Assembly: GCF_004006395.2 (NCBI RefSeq)
Contig: NZ_CP029758.2
Location: 2,666,001 to 2,730,000 of the forward strand
DNA from: Clostridium sp. AWRP
GTDB taxonomy: Bacteria; Bacillota; Clostridia; Clostridiales; Clostridiaceae
DNA: 64,000 nt
Direction of reading: 5' to 3'
Positions 27,358 to 36,170 of this stretch are shown here, piece by piece (within the stretch, counting starts at the first letter, position 1; every line of letters starts with the position of its first letter). The notes under the pieces are model-generated. The model saw only the letters and a program-made list of their open reading frames with translations. It was not told where the DNA came from and ran no database searches. Made by a program: the position numbers and the translations under genes.

Positions 27358-29067
27358 TTAAATATCCGAAAATAAATCTATAAAACTAAACTTAGAATAA
27401 TCAAATAATCCTCTTGAAGTTATTTTTATCTCTGGAATTACGGGAAGTGCCATAAATCCAAGTGTTATAAATGGATCAACTTCTTTTTTAATTTCAAACT
27501 TTACTGCTAATGAATTTAATTTTGTAATTTTATCTACTACAAAAGATGGGTTCTCAGATGTCATAAGTCCACCTATTGGTAATTTTAAATACTCTAGCAA
27601 TTTACCTTCAGATACAAATACTATACCTCCATTATTACATATAATGTTATTCACTGCTATCTCCATATCTTTATCATTGTCACCTACTACAATTATATTA
27701 TGAGAATCATGGGCTATTGTCTGAGCTATGGCAGCTTTTTTGAGTCCTAGGCCTTCTATGAACCCAACAGAATGTTTTCCACTGTTTTTGTGTCTTTCTA
27801 TTACAGCTATTTTATTTACAACTTCTTCCTTACTTTCAACACATTCAACTAATCCTTCATTTATTTTAACTTTTCTCTTTTCTTTTTTAGTCACTAGTTC
27901 TCCCGGCTTCACTTTTATTACATTTACAAAGTTACCTTTAGCCTTAATCTTAAATAAGTCTTCTTTTATATAATCTACATTTACTGAGGGTTTAGCAAAA
28001 ACATTTTTAAACATATGATCACTTTTATGTACCTTACCATCCTTAATCACATTTTTAATTTTCAATTTTTTCATATCTTCAAATATTACCAAATCAGCCT
28101 TCATACCAGGTGAAATAGCACCTCTATCTCTTAAGTTATAGCAATTAGCTGCATTAAAAGATGCTATCGTATATGCTTTTATAGCATCTAATCCTTCATC
28201 TATGGCAGTTCGTATACAATTATCTATACTGCCCTCATCTACTAAATCTTCAATATGTCTGTCATCAGTACAAAACAAAAACCTACTATAATTTTTGTCA
28301 TTTACTGCAGGTAATAATTTTTTCAGATCTCTAGCTGCAGATCCTTCCCTAAGCATTACATACATCCCATTTCTCACTTTTTCTAAAGCTTCTTCATAAT
28401 TGGTACATTCATGATCTGTTCTAATGTTGGCACATAAATAAGCATTAAGTTCTTTATCATTAATTTTAGGACAATGTCCATCTATGTTTTTTCCATACTT
28501 GTTTACCATTAAAATTTTTTCCAACATCTTTTTATTTCCCGAAGCAACTGCATTAACATCCATTACTTCTCCAAGTCCTAAAACTTGAGGATCTTCAATA
28601 AACTTTTTTAAGTTATCTGCTTCAAGCACTGCACCATTATCTTCAAAATCTACTGCTGGAACACAAGATGGAAGCATAAAAAATATATCTCCATCACCTC
28701 TTTTGCTATTTTCCAGCATAAATTCTATACCTTTTTCCCCTAAAACATTTGCTATCTCGTGGGGATCTGCAATAATTGTAGTAACACCTTTTTTAATAAC
28801 TAAATCAGAAAATATTTCTGGAGTTACCATGGAAGATTCTATATGAACGTGAGAATCTATAAACCCTGGTGCTACAAAAAAACCACTACAATTAATTTCA
28901 TGGTTTCCCTCATATTTACCCGTTCCTACAATTATACCATCATTTATTGCAATATCCTTTTTTTCAACAGTTTGAGTAAATACATTTATTATAAAAGCAT
29001 CTTTCAGCACAAGTTCTGCTTTTATCCTGCACATAGCAGCATTGATTTTACTTGTCAATTCATTCAT
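27358..29067 (-). CDS. ade: Adenine deaminase
   Basis: This 569-residue protein matches bacterial Ade-type adenine deaminase in length and motifs: FIDSHVHIESSMVTP near residue 75, ADPHEIANVLG near 105, GLGEVMDVN near 170, DGHCPKI near 205 and FCTDDRH near 275. The C-terminal family domain contains IAHDSHNIIVVG. It converts adenine to hypoxanthine and ammonia, feeding the molybdenum hydroxylases. It is transcribed in the same direction as, and just upstream of, the TetR gene with an 80-bp gap. A family A repeat separates it from the purine permease gene, so it may have its own promoter. Confidence 0.95.
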   Translation of the reverse strand: MNELTSKINAAMCRIKAELVLKDAFIINVFTQTVEKKDIAINDGIIVGTGKYEGNHEINCSGFFVAPGFIDSHVHIESSMVTPEIFSDLVIKKGVTTIIADPHEIANVLGEKGIEFMLENSKRGDGDIFFMLPSCVPAVDFEDNGAVLEADNLKKFIEDPQVLGLGEVMDVNAVASGNKKMLEKILMVNKYGKNIDGHCPKINDKELNAYLCANIRTDHECTNYEEALEKVRNGMYVMLREGSAARDLKKLLPAVNDKNYSRFLFCTDDRHIEDLVDEGSIDNCIRTAIDEGLDAIKAYTIASFNAANCYNLRDRGAISPGMKADLVIFEDMKKLKIKNVIKDGKVHKSDHMFKNVFAKPSVNVDYIKEDLFKIKAKGNFVNVIKVKPGELVTKKEKRKVKINEGLVECVESKEEVVNKIAVIERHKNSGKHSVGFIEGLGLKKAAIAQTIAHDSHNIIVVGDNDKDMEIAVNNIICNNGGIVFVSEGKLLEYLKLPIGGLMTSENPSFVVDKITKLNSLAVKFEIKKEVDPFITLGFMALPVIPEIKITSRGLFDYSKFSFIDLFSDI

Positions 29068-29129
29068 CTACTCACTTCTCCAATCTATTAAAATGCCCTA
29101 TTATGATATTACTTCCGCAGTTTAAAAAC

Positions 29130-29310
29130 TTTGCGAAGCAAAGCTTCGTAAGTTAAGAATTAATAATGAAAAATTATTAGTAATGTTTTGTTTTAGCAAA
29201 ACGAATTTTCAAAAATTTGATTAAAGATTTTTTGTAGTGTAACGGAAAAAATCCACATTAACTATTAATTCTTCACTCTTAACTATTAACTAAAAAAGTT
29301 GCTTCGCATT
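29130..29310. repeat. MITE-like palindromic element, family A (copy 2)
   Basis: It is bounded by TTGCGAAGCAA and TTGCTTCGCA, with periodic AAGTTAAGAATTAATA / TATTAATTCTTCACTCTTAACT ends. Its reverse complement aligns over about 80 bp with copy 3 at 41111-41355 (GTTAATGTGGATTTTTT, GTTACACTACAAAAAATCTT, CGTTTTGCTAAA). It fills most of the 302-bp gap between ade and the permease gene. There is no coding content. Confidence 0.7.
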
Positions 29311-29369
29311 ATATTTAAATTAAGTTAAAATCTCATTGTAAAAGTTAAATATATAATATATATATTACT

Positions 29370-30794
29370 CTACTCAAACGGAAGTAGTAAATACCTTAGT
29401 ACAAATAATACAGCAAGAACATACACTATTGGACTGAGTTCTTTACCTCTACCAGTAGCTATTTTTACTATAGGATAAATGATCATTGCAACTGCTATAC
29501 CATTTGCTATACTATAACTAAAAGCCATTAATGAAATAGCAAAGAAACATGGTAATGCTTCTGTAAAGTCACCAAAATCTATATTTTTGATTACTCCCAT
29601 CATTAAGGCACCTACTATAATAAGTGCTGGTGCTGTAGCCTGTGAAGGAACTACTCCAACAAGTCCTGAAAAAAATAATGAAAGAATAAATAATATACCT
29701 ACGGTTACTGCTGTGAGACCGGTTCTTCCTCCTGCCGTAACACCAGAGGTTGATTCAACATAAGTATTAATAGTACTTGTTCCAAAAAATGATCCTGCAG
29801 TTGTTGCTACTGCATCACAGATAAGAGCTTTCTTAAGTCTTAAAACTTTACCGTTTTCATCTACCATCCCTGCCTTTGTAGCAGTTCCAACAAGTGTTCC
29901 AATAGTATCAAAAAGATCAACCAAACAAATTGTTATAACAACCATAATAAAACTCAAAATTGCTCCTGCTATAGAAGTGCCTCCTTTTGAAAAAAGGCCG
30001 GAAAAATCAAAAGCTGCAAAAGTAGGTGCAAGAGAAGGTGGTGCACTAAAGATGTGTAAATTTGCAAGAGAAGTAACTTTAAGTGGTATACCTATAAGTG
30101 TGGTTAAAATAATGCCTATAAGAATAGACCCTGTAACATTTCTTGCCATAAGTACGCCAATTATTAAAACCCCTATTATAGTAAGCAATGTTCCTGGTTG
30201 TGCAAAATTTCCAAATCCAACAAGTGTTGATTTATTTGAAACTATTATTCCACCACTTTTTAAACCAATAAGTGCAATAAAAAGTCCTATACCACCAGAC
30301 ATAGCATATTTTAAATTTTGAGGTATGGCATCAACAATTTTTTCTCGTATGGATGTAACTGTAATAATTATAAACAAAATACCTGAAGTCAATACTGCAG
30401 TAAGAGCTTGGTGCCAGTTAAAACCCAATGTTAAACATACTGTGTAAGTAAAGAATGCATTAAGACCCATACCTGGAGCTTGAGCAAAAGGCAAATTTGC
30501 GTAGAACCCCATTATAAATGTCCCAACAGCAGCAGCTAGACAAGTAGCAACAAATACCGCTGACACAATAGGATCAGAGCCTACATTAAACTTTGAAGCC
30601 GCATCTCCAACTACACCTGCTGAATTCATACCCGCTATTCTAAGAACACTTGGATTAACAAATATTATATAGGCCATAGTAATAAAAGTAGTGAATCCAG
30701 CTAGAATTTCTGTCTTTACATTTGTGTTGTTGTCTTTTAACTTAAAGAATGATTCTAGAAACGAATTTTTCTGTCCATTAACTCCACTTTCCAT
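29370..30794 (-). CDS. AzgA-type purine (hypoxanthine/guanine/adenine) permease
   Basis: This 474-residue polytopic membrane protein of the NCS2/AzgA (PbuG, Ghx) branch has an N-terminal LAGFTTFITMAYIIFVNPSV, AQAPGMGLNAFFTY near 110 and a C-terminal half with DLFDTIGTLVGTATKAG near 310. TSTINTYVESTSGVTAGGRTG, near 345, contains the conserved substrate-region Glu. It should import adenine, guanine or hypoxanthine with protons. It starts 65 bp after the guanine deaminase stop on the same strand, so it is probably driven by the TetR-type promoter at 32339-32389. That pairs uptake with deamination. Confidence 0.92.
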   Translation of the reverse strand: MESGVNGQKNSFLESFFKLKDNNTNVKTEILAGFTTFITMAYIIFVNPSVLRIAGMNSAGVVGDAASKFNVGSDPIVSAVFVATCLAAAVGTFIMGFYANLPFAQAPGMGLNAFFTYTVCLTLGFNWHQALTAVLTSGILFIIITVTSIREKIVDAIPQNLKYAMSGGIGLFIALIGLKSGGIIVSNKSTLVGFGNFAQPGTLLTIIGVLIIGVLMARNVTGSILIGIILTTLIGIPLKVTSLANLHIFSAPPSLAPTFAAFDFSGLFSKGGTSIAGAILSFIMVVITICLVDLFDTIGTLVGTATKAGMVDENGKVLRLKKALICDAVATTAGSFFGTSTINTYVESTSGVTAGGRTGLTAVTVGILFILSLFFSGLVGVVPSQATAPALIIVGALMMGVIKNIDFGDFTEALPCFFAISLMAFSYSIANGIAVAMIIYPIVKIATGRGKELSPIVYVLAVLFVLRYLLLPFE

Positions 30795-30859
30795 AAATTA
30801 ACCCCCATTATAAAATTATTTAGAGTTCTCAAAACCTGTTAAGTTAAAGAACTTTATTT

Positions 30860-32143
30860 TTAATAACACTTAGGCTCCTCTATTTTTTTGCCCGCTACAT
30901 ATCTCTCCTTAATATTTCTGTCATCTCCAGTATAGATAAACTTTTGCAGCCTTTCTTCTATTGACAATTGTCTAAATATAGCTAAATTGCTGTCATCAAT
31001 AACGAGAGCATCAAACTCGTACCCATTTTCAAAGCTTCCTACTTTACCAAAAAACTTTCCTCCACCTTTTGTTGCCAGATAAAATAATTCCGCAGTACTA
31101 AAAGACTTATCTACTTTACTGCTTTCAAGCCATTTTAAATTTGATACCTGAGCACTATTTACAATTACATTTGTCATTGACAAACTATGTCCTGCAGATA
31201 TATCACTTCCAAGCCCTACAGGTATACCTCTTGTTACAAACCTTCTAATAGGTGCAATTCCACTTGATAAATTACAATTTGAACTAGGATTATGAGCAAT
31301 AAATACATTCTTTCTATTCATTAATCCAATTTCATCTTCATCTACCAAAATACAATGAGCCATAATAGTAGGTACATCCCCCAATAGTCCTGCTCTGTCA
31401 TATACTCTAGCGTAATTTTTACAATCTGGATGTAACTTTTTAACAAAACTAACTTCATCATTATTTTCACATAAATGTGATTGTACTGGGACATTGTATT
31501 TTTTAGCTAAGTTTCCTAAGCTTTTCAATAACTTCATACTACAGCTTGGAACAAATCTAGGTGTAATTATAGGCTTTACAAGTTCATATTTTGTACAATA
31601 TTCCTTCAATATTTCTTCTGTATCATAAATTGAATCTTCTGTATTTTCTACCAAATATTCTGGCGAATTTCTGTTCATATTTACTTTTCCCACATATGCT
31701 GATAGTCCTGACTCCCCAAATAAATCCATTAAAAGTTTTGTTGAATCTTTATGAATGGTTGCAAAAACACATGCCCTTGTGGTACCAAATCTCCACAAAT
31801 CTCTTATTAAAGCCGAGTACACCTTTTTTGCATAGTTAATGTCTGCATATTTTGCTTCCTCAGGAAAAGTATACTCTTGGAGCCATGGCATAAGTTCTTT
31901 GTCAAGTCCTAATCCTAGGTTTCCATATTGTGATGCATGTAAATGCAAATCAACAAATCCTGGTATTATAATTGCGTCTCCATAATCTATAATCCTTATC
32001 TTACTAAACTTTTCAGGAAGATTTTTATATACACCTTTAACACACTTACCTTCAACTACAATATACCCATTTTCAAATACTTCAAATTTGCCAAAAATTT
32101 TAGTAAATATAATATTACCCTTAACAATATATATGCCTTCCAT
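30860..32143 (-). CDS. guaD: Guanine deaminase
   Basis: This 427-residue amidohydrolase shows the guanine deaminase pattern: VDLHLHASQYG near residue 68, a conserved WLQEYTFPEE near 88, QSHLCENNDEV near 215 (catalytic Glu), AHCILVDEDEI near 255, and GSDISAGHS near 305 (metal Asp). It converts guanine to xanthine and ammonia. ATG 32143 follows AGGAGG. The 430-bp upstream gap holds the regulated promoter at 32339-32389, a family B repeat and a terminator hairpin. It is first in a probable two-gene operon with the AzgA-type permease. Confidence 0.93.
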   Translation of the reverse strand: MEGIYIVKGNIIFTKIFGKFEVFENGYIVVEGKCVKGVYKNLPEKFSKIRIIDYGDAIIIPGFVDLHLHASQYGNLGLGLDKELMPWLQEYTFPEEAKYADINYAKKVYSALIRDLWRFGTTRACVFATIHKDSTKLLMDLFGESGLSAYVGKVNMNRNSPEYLVENTEDSIYDTEEILKEYCTKYELVKPIITPRFVPSCSMKLLKSLGNLAKKYNVPVQSHLCENNDEVSFVKKLHPDCKNYARVYDRAGLLGDVPTIMAHCILVDEDEIGLMNRKNVFIAHNPSSNCNLSSGIAPIRRFVTRGIPVGLGSDISAGHSLSMTNVIVNSAQVSNLKWLESSKVDKSFSTAELFYLATKGGGKFFGKVGSFENGYEFDALVIDDSNLAIFRQLSIEERLQKFIYTGDDRNIKERYVAGKKIEEPKCY

Positions 32144-32338
32144 TAAGCTGCCTCCTTTTAAGTTATTGTAATTTTTGCATTTAAATATCAGAAATAGAAA
32201 TTTAAATAATGTGTTAATACATTATTATTAAAAATGATTGTAAATTAGAATATTGAAGAGTTAAATATGATATAATCTATATTCAAATAAGTTAATTTAA
32301 TATAGCATATAATGTGTGATTGTCTTGTTTTTACTTAT

Positions 32339-32389
32339 ACTAACTAGTTAGTCCATTTTTATTATAATTCCGAATTATATTTCTGTCAA
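32339..32389 (-). promoter_or_regulatory. guaD promoter with TetR-type operator
   Basis: On the minus strand TTGACA (32389-32384), 17 bp, TATAAT (32366-32361), 8 bp, then the perfect palindrome ACTAACTAGTTAGT (32352-32339). Box spacing and operator position are the same as at ygeW, the permease and ygeX. Confidence 0.85.
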
Positions 32390-32424
32390 TATATATTAAT
32401 TTTGTAATAATATATTATAAACAG

Positions 32425-32510
32425 AGTTCTTGGCATCAGATGGAGTTTTGACTCCATCTGATGTTTATTAACAGGCTTTTAAGTGCTTCATCACTTAGAA
32501 AGCGTTATCT
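32425..32510. repeat. Structured intergenic element, family B (short copy)
   Basis: The hairpin CATCAGATGGAGT/ACTCCATCTGATG (32434-32463) is followed by TTATTAACAGGCTTTT...CTTAGAAAGCGTTATC. The whole block aligns with 52649-52736 in the same orientation. There is no coding content. Confidence 0.6.
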
Positions 32511-32516
32511 TTTAGA

Positions 32517-32561
32517 GAAAAGCAGAGAACTTAAATCAAAGATTTAAGTTCTCTGCTTTTC
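32517..32561. terminator. 21-bp perfect hairpin after the sigma-54 activator gene
   Basis: GAAAAGCAGAGAACTTAAATC (32517-32537) is perfectly complementary to 32541-32561 with a 3-nt loop, 13 bp beyond the activator stop. The U-run on the minus strand is short (TCTAAAAG), so termination would rely on stem strength. It may also insulate guaD from read-through. Confidence 0.55.
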
Positions 32562-32573
32562 CCACTAAGTAAT

Positions 32574-34469
32574 TTACATTTCTATTTTATATTTTTTAAT
32601 CTTACTGTATAAAGTATTTCTCCTTATTCCAAGTGCTGCTGCTGAATGAGTTATATTTCCCTTAAACTTTTTCAACACCTTTACTAAATGTTCCCTTTCC
32701 ACATAATCCAACTTTAAGCAGTCTTCATTAATATTCACAAGTACTTCATTATTACAATTTTCTTCTGAAAAATAACCTGCAGGTACAGATTCAGTATTTA
32801 TAATTAACTCCACTACATTTTCTAACTCTCTTATGTTTCCGTGCCAGCTGTAATTAATCATTTTTTGTAAATATTCTTCTGGTATAACTGGCTCCTTTTT
32901 ATTTAACTTTTTTGATATAGTTTTAATAAAATATTGAATAAGAAGAGGTATATCCTTTTTTCTCTCTTTAAGTGGAGGCAAATATAAAGGCAATACATTT
33001 AGCCTATAATATAAATCCTTTCTAAATCTTCCGCGCTCCACTTCTTTTTTTAAATCTCTATTCGTGACAGCTATAATTCTTACATCTACAGATATACATT
33101 TTGAACTTCCAATTCTCGTTATTACGCCTTCCTGTACAACTCTTAGAAGCTTTGTCTGCATATCAAGTGGCATTTCTCCAATTTCATCCAGCATTATAGT
33201 TCCACCATCTGCCAATTCAAATTTTCCAATGTTTCCACCCTTTTTAGCTCCTGTAAAAGCTCCTTCTTCGTATCCAAAAAGCTCTGACTCTATAAGTTGT
33301 TTAGGAATAGCACCGCAATTTAAAGCTATGAAAGGCCCATCTACTCTACTACTGTGATTATGAATGGATTGTGCAAATACCTCTTTTCCTGTACCGCTTT
33401 CTCCCATTATAAGTATAGTTGATTTACTATCCGAAATCTTTTTTGCATATTCTATTATTCTCATAAAACTTTCATCTTGACCAATTATTTTATCAAAAGT
33501 GTAGTAAGCCTGTCCGTCATTTCTTTTCTTTGCTATTTTAATTTTTTCAAAAACATATACTATTTCAATGTTATCATCTTCACAATTGTATATAGAACTG
33601 GTAGTTAGTTGATATTGAGTTTTGTTTCTCACAGCCACTATGTTTGTTTCTTTTGAAGTACTTTGGCCCAAATATATGGATGTCTTTATATCATTCCAAT
33701 TTTCTATAATATCTTCCATCTTATCTGTTTCTAACTTGTTACCTCTTATACCAAACATATCTTGTGCTTTTTTGTTGCAAATTTTTATTTTACCATCTAT
33801 ATCGGAAGTTATTATAGCAACAGGGCTGGAATTAAATATATTTTTTATATGCTTGTAATTCATATTTTGAATCTTATTACATTCTTTTACTTTAAGCATT
33901 TCTTCTATGGCATTTGACGCTGCTATAACCATCCCAAGAGTATGAGAATGTACAAATTCAGCATACCCAGTAAGATTCAATACACCTATAAGTCTTCCTT
34001 TACTATCTTTTATAGGTGCTGCAGAACACGTCCATTTGTGGTATGCTCTAATGAAATGATCATCTCCAGAAATTTGAACTGGCATTTTAGTGCTTATAAC
34101 CATGCTCATAGAGTTAGTTCCAATGTTTTCTTCATTCATAAAAGCCCCTGGTACCATTTTTAAAGAAAAAGCTTTCGAAAGTATTTTTTCGTCTCCCAAT
34201 GCATTTAATATACATCCTTCTCCGTCAGTAAGTAATACAAAGAAATCGAAACCCTTTACAAAATTAATTAGCTGCTCCATATAAGGTGCCGCAGTCAATA
34301 TTAAATTTCTGTTAGCTGCAAATTTTTTCTGTAATTCATTATCATATAATATTTTTTTACTAAAAACCTGGTGTGAATCAATGCCAAACTTTTTACATCT
34401 TTCATGCGAAAGTTCCACATCCGTTTTATATACAGCTTCATTATCTAATTTAGAAGTAACTGTGTTCAC
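32574..34469 (-). CDS. Sigma-54-dependent activator (GAF-PAS-AAA+-Fis), paralog 1
   Basis: This 631-residue AcoR/DhaR-like enhancer-binding protein has an N-terminal GAF-like sensor (about 45-200) and a PAS domain (about 215-300, SSPVAIITSDIDGKI). The AAA+ core has Walker A GESGTGKE, the sigma-54 contact loop GAFTGA, Walker B IMLDEIGE and FRKDLYYRLNVLPL. The C-terminus is a Fis-type HTH (GIRRNTLYSKIKKY). GTG 34469 was chosen since GGGGGG lies 7 nt upstream, and it gives the same 631-residue length as paralog 3. It is last in unit 1 and probably activates the sigma-54 promoters of the Mop genes. It is clearly diverged from paralogs 2 and 3. Confidence 0.9.
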   Translation of the reverse strand: MNTVTSKLDNEAVYKTDVELSHERCKKFGIDSHQVFSKKILYDNELQKKFAANRNLILTAAPYMEQLINFVKGFDFFVLLTDGEGCILNALGDEKILSKAFSLKMVPGAFMNEENIGTNSMSMVISTKMPVQISGDDHFIRAYHKWTCSAAPIKDSKGRLIGVLNLTGYAEFVHSHTLGMVIAASNAIEEMLKVKECNKIQNMNYKHIKNIFNSSPVAIITSDIDGKIKICNKKAQDMFGIRGNKLETDKMEDIIENWNDIKTSIYLGQSTSKETNIVAVRNKTQYQLTTSSIYNCEDDNIEIVYVFEKIKIAKKRNDGQAYYTFDKIIGQDESFMRIIEYAKKISDSKSTILIMGESGTGKEVFAQSIHNHSSRVDGPFIALNCGAIPKQLIESELFGYEEGAFTGAKKGGNIGKFELADGGTIMLDEIGEMPLDMQTKLLRVVQEGVITRIGSSKCISVDVRIIAVTNRDLKKEVERGRFRKDLYYRLNVLPLYLPPLKERKKDIPLLIQYFIKTISKKLNKKEPVIPEEYLQKMINYSWHGNIRELENVVELIINTESVPAGYFSEENCNNEVLVNINEDCLKLDYVEREHLVKVLKKFKGNITHSAAALGIRRNTLYSKIKKYKIEM

Positions 34470-34483
34470 TACAATTCCCCCCA

Positions 34484-35071
34484 TTATAATAACAATTTCC
34501 AATTCCATTTCCCATTATTAAAGGAAAGCTCGTTTATACACCCATAGGGTTGATTTATTTTAAATATGTCCTGCATAGATATTGATAAAATATTCTTTAG
34601 TATGACTCTATTAACTCCTGCATGGGCAATTATAATTATATTACCGCTACTACTGCTTATAATAGATTTAAAAACAGGGATAACTCTTTTCTCAAGATTT
34701 TTAAAGCTTTCTCCCCCTGTTGGTACAAAACCTCCTATATCTTCTCCTCTACTTTTAAACTGCTCCGGTAAAGAACTCTTAATAGAACTAAAAGTTTTTC
34801 CTTCCCATTCACCCATGTTTATTTCCATTAATTCATTTACTATAATATTTTCTATATTTCTACCTTCTAAAATTATATGTGCTGTTTCAACACATCTTTT
34901 TAGTGGACTTAGATATACTTTCTCTATGTCTATTTTTTTAAAGAATTTTTTTAGCTTTAGTACTTGTACAGTGCCTTCTTCATTTAGAGGTATATCTGTA
35001 ATTCCTATGTAACGTTTCTCAGTGCCTGCATTTATTTTACCATGTCTTATTAAATATATTTTTCTACTCAT
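34484..35071 (-). CDS. Histidine phosphatase (phosphoglycerate mutase-like) family protein
   Basis: This 195-residue protein has the RHG catalytic motif at the N-terminus (YLIRHGKIN), YLSPLKRCVETA near residue 55, EINMGEWEGKTF near 85 and the second catalytic His in IIAHAGVNR near 150. Members dephosphorylate small phosphorylated metabolites such as alpha-ribazole phosphate. It overlaps the nucleotidyltransferase gene by 8 bp. In this setting it may act on a phosphorylated cofactor precursor, which is inferred from context. A scar of its 3' end is still visible in front of the other two sigma-54 activator genes. Confidence 0.85.
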   Translation of the reverse strand: MSRKIYLIRHGKINAGTEKRYIGITDIPLNEEGTVQVLKLKKFFKKIDIEKVYLSPLKRCVETAHIILEGRNIENIIVNELMEINMGEWEGKTFSSIKSSLPEQFKSRGEDIGGFVPTGGESFKNLEKRVIPVFKSIISSSSGNIIIIAHAGVNRVILKNILSISMQDIFKINQPYGCINELSFNNGKWNWKLLL

Positions 35072-36170
35072 AACTAAAATCTTTCCCCAATACGCTTTTT
35101 ATCTTTTTTTCAATTTTTCTGGCTTCCCCAAACCTCTTCCTCACTTTGTTTAATGCTTCAGAATTATTTGAAAATCTTGAAGAATATTCAGAAAATCTTT
35201 TTTCTAATCCTACTAATTCATCTTCTTGAACAACTTTATCTGCCAGGTACAGTAGTTCTCCTTCTGTAATATTATCTTCTTCACTTACCTCTATATCCAT
35301 GTGAGTTGCTATTATTTTTGCTACATACGGGTAACCCAAGTCACTTAATATTTTCGCCCCTTCTTTAGCATGATTTTTTTCTTTTCTAGCCAAATCATGC
35401 AAAAGCCCTGCAGCTAACATTATATCTTTATTGAAATTATATTCTTTACTATTTAACTTAGTTAAAATATTTAGAGCTATTTCTGACACCTTATCTCCAT
35501 GTCTCCTTATATTACAAGGTACACCATATAAGTTTAAAATGCAATAACATTCTTCCAAATTAGGTGCTCTTAAATAAAAATGTTCAAGCAATTTTTTATA
35601 GTCTTCTTTAATATCCATATCCATCAATATTCCCTGGTCTGGAACCGGAACTCTTATAGAATCATTGTCAAACTTTTGGAGTATTCTCTTTAATCCACCT
35701 TCACCATCACTTTTCATTATTTCTGACCTATACTTACAATCTATAAAGGGAGGATGCCCTGACTTTCCATTAAACTTGGGATATATAATACCCTTACCAC
35801 ACTCCATATATTTATCTTTTAACATATTTACAGTATGTGTTTTTATGAGAGGTATATCTACAGGATTCATAAAAAATCCTTTTACATCCTCTTGCAATAC
35901 TTCCATCCCTTTTACTATGGAAGAAAACATGCCCTTTGAATAATCTTCATTTTTTACCCACCTAACTCCTAAATCTTTAATTACATCTATTACTTCATTT
36001 TGCCTGTGGCCTACTATTACTACAATATCATCAATTTTTGAAGCCTTAAAAGTATTTATTATCATTTCCACTGCAGTACATTCTCCAAATTTCAAAAGTG
36101 GTTTAAAGTCTCCCATCCTTGAAGAATATCCTGCTGAAATAATAATGGCCCCTAACTTATCTTTTCCCAT
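35064..36170 (-). CDS. DVU1551-like NTP transferase fused to an HD domain
   Basis: Residues 1 to about 195 form a MobA/MocA-like nucleotidyltransferase (AIIISAGYSSRMGDFKPLL with the GG/S-x-x-RMG loop, and FFMNPVDIPLI near 100). Residues about 200-368 form an HD-type domain (LAAGLLHDLARKEKNH, AKIIATHMDI). The family occurs with Mop-type aldehyde oxidoreductases in Desulfovibrio (DVU1551 naming from memory). A role in making a dinucleotide form of the molybdenum cofactor, with the HD part cleaving a phosphoester, is plausible but unproven. It overlaps XdhC upstream by 14 bp and the phosphatase downstream by 8 bp, so the three are tightly coupled. Confidence 0.82.
   Translation of the reverse strand: MGKDKLGAIIISAGYSSRMGDFKPLLKFGECTAVEMIINTFKASKIDDIVVIVGHRQNEVIDVIKDLGVRWVKNEDYSKGMFSSIVKGMEVLQEDVKGFFMNPVDIPLIKTHTVNMLKDKYMECGKGIIYPKFNGKSGHPPFIDCKYRSEIMKSDGEGGLKRILQKFDNDSIRVPVPDQGILMDMDIKEDYKKLLEHFYLRAPNLEECYCILNLYGVPCNIRRHGDKVSEIALNILTKLNSKEYNFNKDIMLAAGLLHDLARKEKNHAKEGAKILSDLGYPYVAKIIATHMDIEVSEEDNITEGELLYLADKVVQEDELVGLEKRFSEYSSRFSNNSEALNKVRKRFGEARKIEKKIKSVLGKDFSYE

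Noticed and set aside
30795..30859. Separate promoter or riboswitch for the AzgA-type permease
   Set aside because: The 65-bp gap shows only a ribosome site region; co-transcription with guaD explains expression.
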